Positions 33,722 through 37,098 of a stretch of DNA of 37,098 nt are shown piece by piece (the stretch's first letter is position 1; each line of letters begins with the position of its first letter). The notes beneath the pieces were generated by a model. It saw only the letters and a program-made list of their open reading frames with translations, made no database searches and was not told the origin of the DNA. Where the stretch lies: NCBI GenBank assembly GCA_017654125.1, contig JAFNYX010000023.1, forward strand, positions 1-37,098, written 5' to 3'. The position numbers and the translations under genes are program-made. This DNA comes from Alistipes sp. (GTDB taxonomy: Bacteria > Bacteroidota > Bacteroidia > Bacteroidales > Rikenellaceae).

Positions 33722-35503
33722 TTATTTCTTCTCCAACTGTGCCTTCAACTCTGCAAGACCTGCGATATCGCCCAGCGTGGTCTTCTCAACCGACTGCTGT
33801 ACCTTCTTAATCGACGACTTCGTTGCCTCTGCAGCAGCCTTCTTCTCTGCCTTCTCAGCAGCTACCTCTGCACGCTTTGCCTCCTCGAAGATGCGCGAGT
33901 GCGAAAGAGTAATACGCTTGGTTGCCTTCGAGAACTCGATAACCTTGAATTCGGCGGTCTCACCAGCCTTCAAAGTCGTACCATCCTCCTTAACCAACTG
34001 CTTTGCAGGAACAAAACCCTCGATATTCTCGCCCAAAGCTACGATAGCACCCTTCTCAGTGAGCTCCGAAATAGCTGCGGTGTGAACGGTATCAACAGCA
34101 TACTGCTGCTCAAAACCATTCCAAGGATTCTCTTCCAACTGCTTGTGACCCAAGCTCAAACGACGGTTCTCCTTGTCGATTTCGAGAACTACAACCTCAA
34201 TGTCGGCACCTACCTGAGTGAACTCACCTGGGTGCTTAATCTTCTTGGTCCACGACAAATCCGAAATGTGGATCAGGCCGTCGATACCCTCCTCGATCTC
34301 AACAAATACACCGAAGTTGGTGAAGTTGCGAACCTTTGCGTTGCACTTCGTGCCAACAGGATACTTAACCTCGATATTCTCCCATGGATCAGCGGTGAGC
34401 TGCTTGATACCGAGCGACATCTTGCGCTCGTCGCGGTCGAGGGTCAAAACAACTGCCTCTACCTCGTCACCAACCTTCATGAAGTCCTGTGCCGAACGCA
34501 AGTGCTGGCTCCACGACATCTCCGATACGTGAATCAGACCCTCTACACCCGGAGCAATCTCAACGAATGCACCGTAGTCGGCCATAACAACAACCTTACC
34601 CTTAACGTGGTCGCCAACCTTCAACTCTGCGTCGAGCGACTCCCAAGGGTGTGCTGTGAGCTGCTTCAAGCCCAAAGCGATACGCTTCTTGTTCTCATCG
34701 AAGTCGATGATAACAACGTTCAACTTCTGGTCAAGAGCAACGATCTCCTCCGGATGATTTACGCGGCCCCACGAGAGGTCGGTGATGTGGATGAGACCAT
34801 CTACGCCGCCCAAGTCGATGAATACGCCATACGAAGTGATGTTCTTAACAGTACCTTCGAGAATCTGGCCCTTCTCCAACTTCGACATGATAACCTGCTT
34901 CTGCTGCTCCAACTCGGCCTCAATGAGTGCCTTGTGCGAAACAACAACGTTGCGGAACTCCTGGTTGATCTTCACAACCTTGAACTCCATCGTCTTATCT
35001 ACATATACATCGTAGTCGCGAATTGGCTTCACATCGATCTGCGAACCAGGGAGGAACGCCTCGATACCGAATACGTCCACGATCATACCGCCCTTAGTGC
35101 GGCACTTAACGTAACCCTTAATGATTTCGTCCTTCTCGAGTGCCTCGTTTACACGATCCCACGATTTGAGCTGACGTGCCTTCTTGTGCGAGAGGAGGAG
35201 CTGACCACCCTTATCCTCTACCGACTCTACATAGACCTCGACCTTGTCGCCGACCTTCAACTCCGAGTCATAGCGGAACTCTGCCGCCGGAATTACACCT
35301 TCGCTCTTGTAGCCGATGTTTACGATAACCTCACGCTTGTTGATCTCGGTTACGGTACCCTCTACGGTCTCGCCTACAGCGATGTTCGACATCGTATTGT
35401 CGTACTGCGCTGCAATCTCTTCCTTGCTCTGCGGATAGAGACCCGACTCGTTCTCAAACGCTGCCCAATCGAAATTTTCGTTTGCTACTTTAATGTTTTC
35501 CAT
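33722..35503 (-). CDS. rpsA: 30S ribosomal protein S1 (bS1)
   Basis: S1 binds single-stranded mRNA and helps it onto the 30S subunit, which matters in a phylum with weak Shine-Dalgarno use. The 593-residue protein has six S1 (OB-fold) repeats: from about 42 (VGETVEGTVTEINKREVIV), 125 (IIKGYVKCRTKGGMIV), 210 (KGQILEGTVKNITSYGVFI), 295 (VGDHVKGKVVVMADYGAFV), 382 (VGTKCNAKVRNFTNFGVFV) and 465 (VDTVHTAAISELTEKGAIV). A C-terminal tail of about 60 residues follows, rich in Ala, Glu and Lys and ending DIAGLAELKAQLEKK. It has its own promoter and terminator and is not linked to cmk as in many Proteobacteria. Confidence 0.97.
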   Translation of the reverse strand: MENIKVANENFDWAAFENESGLYPQSKEEIAAQYDNTMSNIAVGETVEGTVTEINKREVIVNIGYKSEGVIPAAEFRYDSELKVGDKVEVYVESVEDKGGQLLLSHKKARQLKSWDRVNEALEKDEIIKGYVKCRTKGGMIVDVFGIEAFLPGSQIDVKPIRDYDVYVDKTMEFKVVKINQEFRNVVVSHKALIEAELEQQKQVIMSKLEKGQILEGTVKNITSYGVFIDLGGVDGLIHITDLSWGRVNHPEEIVALDQKLNVVIIDFDENKKRIALGLKQLTAHPWESLDAELKVGDHVKGKVVVMADYGAFVEIAPGVEGLIHVSEMSWSQHLRSAQDFMKVGDEVEAVVLTLDRDERKMSLGIKQLTADPWENIEVKYPVGTKCNAKVRNFTNFGVFVEIEEGIDGLIHISDLSWTKKIKHPGEFTQVGADIEVVVLEIDKENRRLSLGHKQLEENPWNGFEQQYAVDTVHTAAISELTEKGAIVALGENIEGFVPAKQLVKEDGTTLKAGETAEFKVIEFSKATKRITLSHSRIFEEAKRAEVAAEKAEKKAAAEATKSSIKKVQQSVEKTTLGDIAGLAELKAQLEKK

Positions 35504-35589
35504 ACAGAAAATGTTTTGCGATACAATCGCTCGTTAAAAAGTTAATAAATAAATTGTTACGCCTCAGCGCATTATGCGCATAAGGTTTG

Positions 35590-35620
35590 CAAAAGTACAT
35601 ATTTTTTTCGGCGCGTGCAA
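35590..35620 (-). promoter_or_regulatory. Promoter for rpsA
   Basis: On the minus strand TTG (35620-35618) and TACTTTTG (35597-35590) are exactly 20 bases apart, an excellent match to the Bacteroidota consensus. The leader is about 80 bases and includes the palindromic GCGCATTATGCGC at 35567-35579, which could fold near the mRNA 5-prime end. Confidence 0.8.
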
Positions 35621-35662
35621 CTTTTTTACGCTGTTTTTTAGGCAAATAGATAACGATTTTCT

Positions 35663-35784
35663 AAATTAATTTTGAGCAGGAAGTTACAACGCTCGCCTTG
35701 GTGTGAGGCGGAGGGTTGTACTGCTTGTACTATCCTTTGCCGAGGAGCAAGGTCGCGGCAGTAAGCGCCACTCAAAATAAAAAT
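35663..35784. repeat. Intergenic repeat element, full copy 2
   Basis: The element is about 122 bases and contains the 81-base core (35684-35764) that matches copy 1 without gaps at about 67 positions. The outer ends ATTTTGAGC and CTCAAAAT are inverted. The central hairpin lies at 35707-35741. Compared with copy 1 the hairpin has two further G-T pairs in place of A-T and G-C (pairs 5-31 and 9-27). Its right end runs into the terminator of the minus-strand gene, so as in copy 1 it stands directly downstream of a minus-strand gene in the same orientation. The gap 35504-35835 holds only this, the rpsA promoter and the terminator. Confidence 0.8.
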
Positions 35785-35808
35785 GGCGAGGGGAAAACCC
35801 CTCGCCAT
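35783..35808 (-). terminator. Intrinsic terminator of the right-edge gene
   Basis: Arms ATGGCGAGGGG and CCCCTCGCCAT with an AAAA loop are followed on the minus strand by TTTTATTTTG. It lies 27 bases after the stop of the right-edge gene, and its T-run is part of the repeat element. Confidence 0.9.
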
Positions 35809-35835
35809 CATTATAGAGTTTGATAATCTATTCGA

Positions 35836-37098
35836 TTATCGGTTGTCACCATAGCCCTGGTAGAAGCGGAAGGTAACAGGAGCCTTGTGAGTACCCCATG
35901 GCGAGGTAATCGTCAAGGTTACAGTGTAATCGAATGGCTCAACCAAAATCTGCTCAGCAGTATTGTCGAATACAACCTTGTTGTCCTCGGTCATGTAGAT
36001 AACCTTACGCAACTCAGCTGGAACAGCCGACTCATCCCAAGTGAGGTTGAGTTTGTAGATATCGCGAACGTCACGACCGTTAGCGAAACCATTTGTATTC
36101 GAAGAACCAGCGTTCTTACCAACTACCCAAGCACCGGTCTGACGATCGATGAGGTCGAAGTTCTTGAAGCCATTACGCCAATCCTTGAGCTCGATGCACA
36201 AGAGTGGGTTCAAAACATACTCCTTAGCACTCGTAATCTCGATGTCGATCTCAGGGGTCTCCTTAATCTGGTCACGCTCTGCTGCATTAGCATACTTAGC
36301 ACCAAGAACTACTGGATCCATAATTGGATCGTACTTCTGAACTACATAGTTCTTGTACTCATCCTTAGTGTCGAAGTTAGTCTCCAACTCCATCTTCGAA
36401 CCGTTCGAGTTCAAGATGTAGAGGTGACCATCTACCTCAGCGTGGCAAACGTCAGCGTTGTAAGTGAGCTTGTTACCGTCGAATTTGAGAACGCGGTGGA
36501 ACGAATCGTCAGCGAACTGAGCGTTGTACTTCGAGAAGTCATAAGTCTTCTCCAACTCGAACTCAGCAACCAAACCTGCAGCAGCAATTGCCTCATCAGA
36601 CATGATACCGTTCTCATCAACGATGTTGAATGCCTTATCCATATCAACCTTCTGAGTGTCGAAACCAGCCAATGGAGCACCGTTAGCCTTGTGATCCTTC
36701 AAATCTGGATCGTAGAATGGATATACCGACGAGAAGAGACCGCTGATCAAAGCGTGCGACTCATAACCAGTACCATCACAGTTAGCACCATTCTTAACAT
36801 AGAGGTGCGAGTAAACGAGGTTGTAGATAGTCGGCTTAGCGATGATAACCTTAACAACGAGCTCTACATCCTGACCATACCACAAGTTGAGGGTCTTGGT
36901 GTAAGTAACCTCCATTGGGATCTCAGTCCAAGCGTCGTATGCGTAAGCAACCGAAACTGCATCACCATCAGCGTTGAACAAGTAGTCGAGAGTTGCTGCA
37001 GGAGCGATAACGTCCTCTACTGCGAACGGAGCCTTCTCAACGAATACCTCCTTCAAGTAAGCAGCCTCCTCAATACCAGTCAAGTCGTAGAGAGCAGC
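35836..37098 (-). CDS. Large unrecognised protein, 5-prime part outside the window
   Basis: The frame is open from the right edge to the stop at 35836, giving 420 C-terminal residues (AALYDLTGIEEAAYL to FYQGYGDNR). I do not recognise a family. The sequence is acidic and rich in Asp, Asn, Tyr and Val, with few Arg. Beta-like stretches such as VELVVKVIIAKPTIYNLVYSHLYV and YTVTLTITSPWGTHKAPVTFRF resemble extracellular beta-sandwich modules of surface proteins. No transmembrane span, sorting motif or type IX secretion domain is visible at the C-terminus. Codon use is less G/C-rich than in the neighbouring biosynthetic genes and resembles that of rpsA, which fits high expression. An exported surface or cell-envelope protein is a guess. 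It ends with a strong terminator. Confidence 0.85.
   Translation of the reverse strand, partial: AALYDLTGIEEAAYLKEVFVEKAPFAVEDVIAPAATLDYLFNADGDAVSVAYAYDAWTEIPMEVTYTKTLNLWYGQDVELVVKVIIAKPTIYNLVYSHLYVKNGANCDGTGYESHALISGLFSSVYPFYDPDLKDHKANGAPLAGFDTQKVDMDKAFNIVDENGIMSDEAIAAAGLVAEFELEKTYDFSKYNAQFADDSFHRVLKFDGNKLTYNADVCHAEVDGHLYILNSNGSKMELETNFDTKDEYKNYVVQKYDPIMDPVVLGAKYANAAERDQIKETPEIDIEITSAKEYVLNPLLCIELKDWRNGFKNFDLIDRQTGAWVVGKNAGSSNTNGFANGRDVRDIYKLNLTWDESAVPAELRKVIYMTEDNKVVFDNTAEQILVEPFDYTVTLTITSPWGTHKAPVTFRFYQGYGDNR

Noticed and set aside
33610..33810. 66-codon plus-strand frame between the two terminators
   Set aside because: It overlaps the rpsA terminator and the end of rpsA, and shows no promoter or recognisable sequence.
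33899..35545. 548-codon plus-strand frame opposite rpsA
   Set aside because: Antisense shadow of the S1 repeats; the internal similarity merely mirrors those repeats.

Overview
The window is a chromosomal stretch of a Bacteroidota bacterium, most likely of the order Bacteroidales. A Rikenellaceae/Alistipes-like member is my guess, not shown. The evidence is repeated use of the Bacteroidota promoter pattern (TTG, about 20 bases, TAnnTTTG), scarce Shine-Dalgarno sequences, the rpmB-rpmG-DUF4295 cluster that I know only from this phylum, and a menaquinone-type MenG. Nearly all genes are core housekeeping genes. I see no phage, insertion sequence, CRISPR array, rRNA or tRNA gene.

Layout. 1-2220: rpsO and pnp on the minus strand with an intrinsic terminator between them; pnp runs off the left edge. 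2322-4276: a plus-strand pair, apbE (flavinylation lipoprotein) and a lipid kinase. 4301-7226: a tight minus-strand trio encoding a LuxE-like acyl-adenylating ligase, a LicD-type transferase and a family 2 glycosyltransferase, probably a surface-glycan or lipid decoration pathway. 7232-12315: thrS-infC (without rpmI-rplT behind them), pdxA and deoC, each minus strand. 12303-15788: galE (minus) divergent from a NatAB-type ABC exporter (plus), closed by a shared terminator.

15807-22914: queA, then a 347-base gap full of repeats, then a minus-strand run transcribed in the order zinc peptidase, alkaline phosphatase, PAP2 phosphatase, lysS, tpiA. 22928-26473: a plus-strand run of guanine-deaminase-like enzyme, LolE-like permease, menG, a small lipoprotein and a SPOR-like protein. 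26510-26844: an isolated small Cys/Ala/Glu/Pro-rich lipoprotein with its own promoter and terminator. 26965-32742: a three-gene RND efflux pump (periplasmic adaptor, inner-membrane pump, outer-membrane factor) behind a perfect palindrome that looks like an operator. 32775-33536: rpmB, rpmG and the small DUF4295 protein. 33662-35620: rpsA (minus). 35663-37098: a 332-base gap with a second copy of the repeat, then the 3-prime part of a large unrecognised protein.

The most unusual item is an uncharacterised intergenic repeat of about 122-125 bases. It is present in two full copies (17246-17370 and 35663-35784) plus one isolated hairpin copy (17102-17136). It has inverted ends and a conserved 35-base central hairpin whose differences preserve pairing. 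The LuxE-LicD-glycosyltransferase trio is the best candidate for an undescribed pathway. All alignments and motif positions were worked out by eye.
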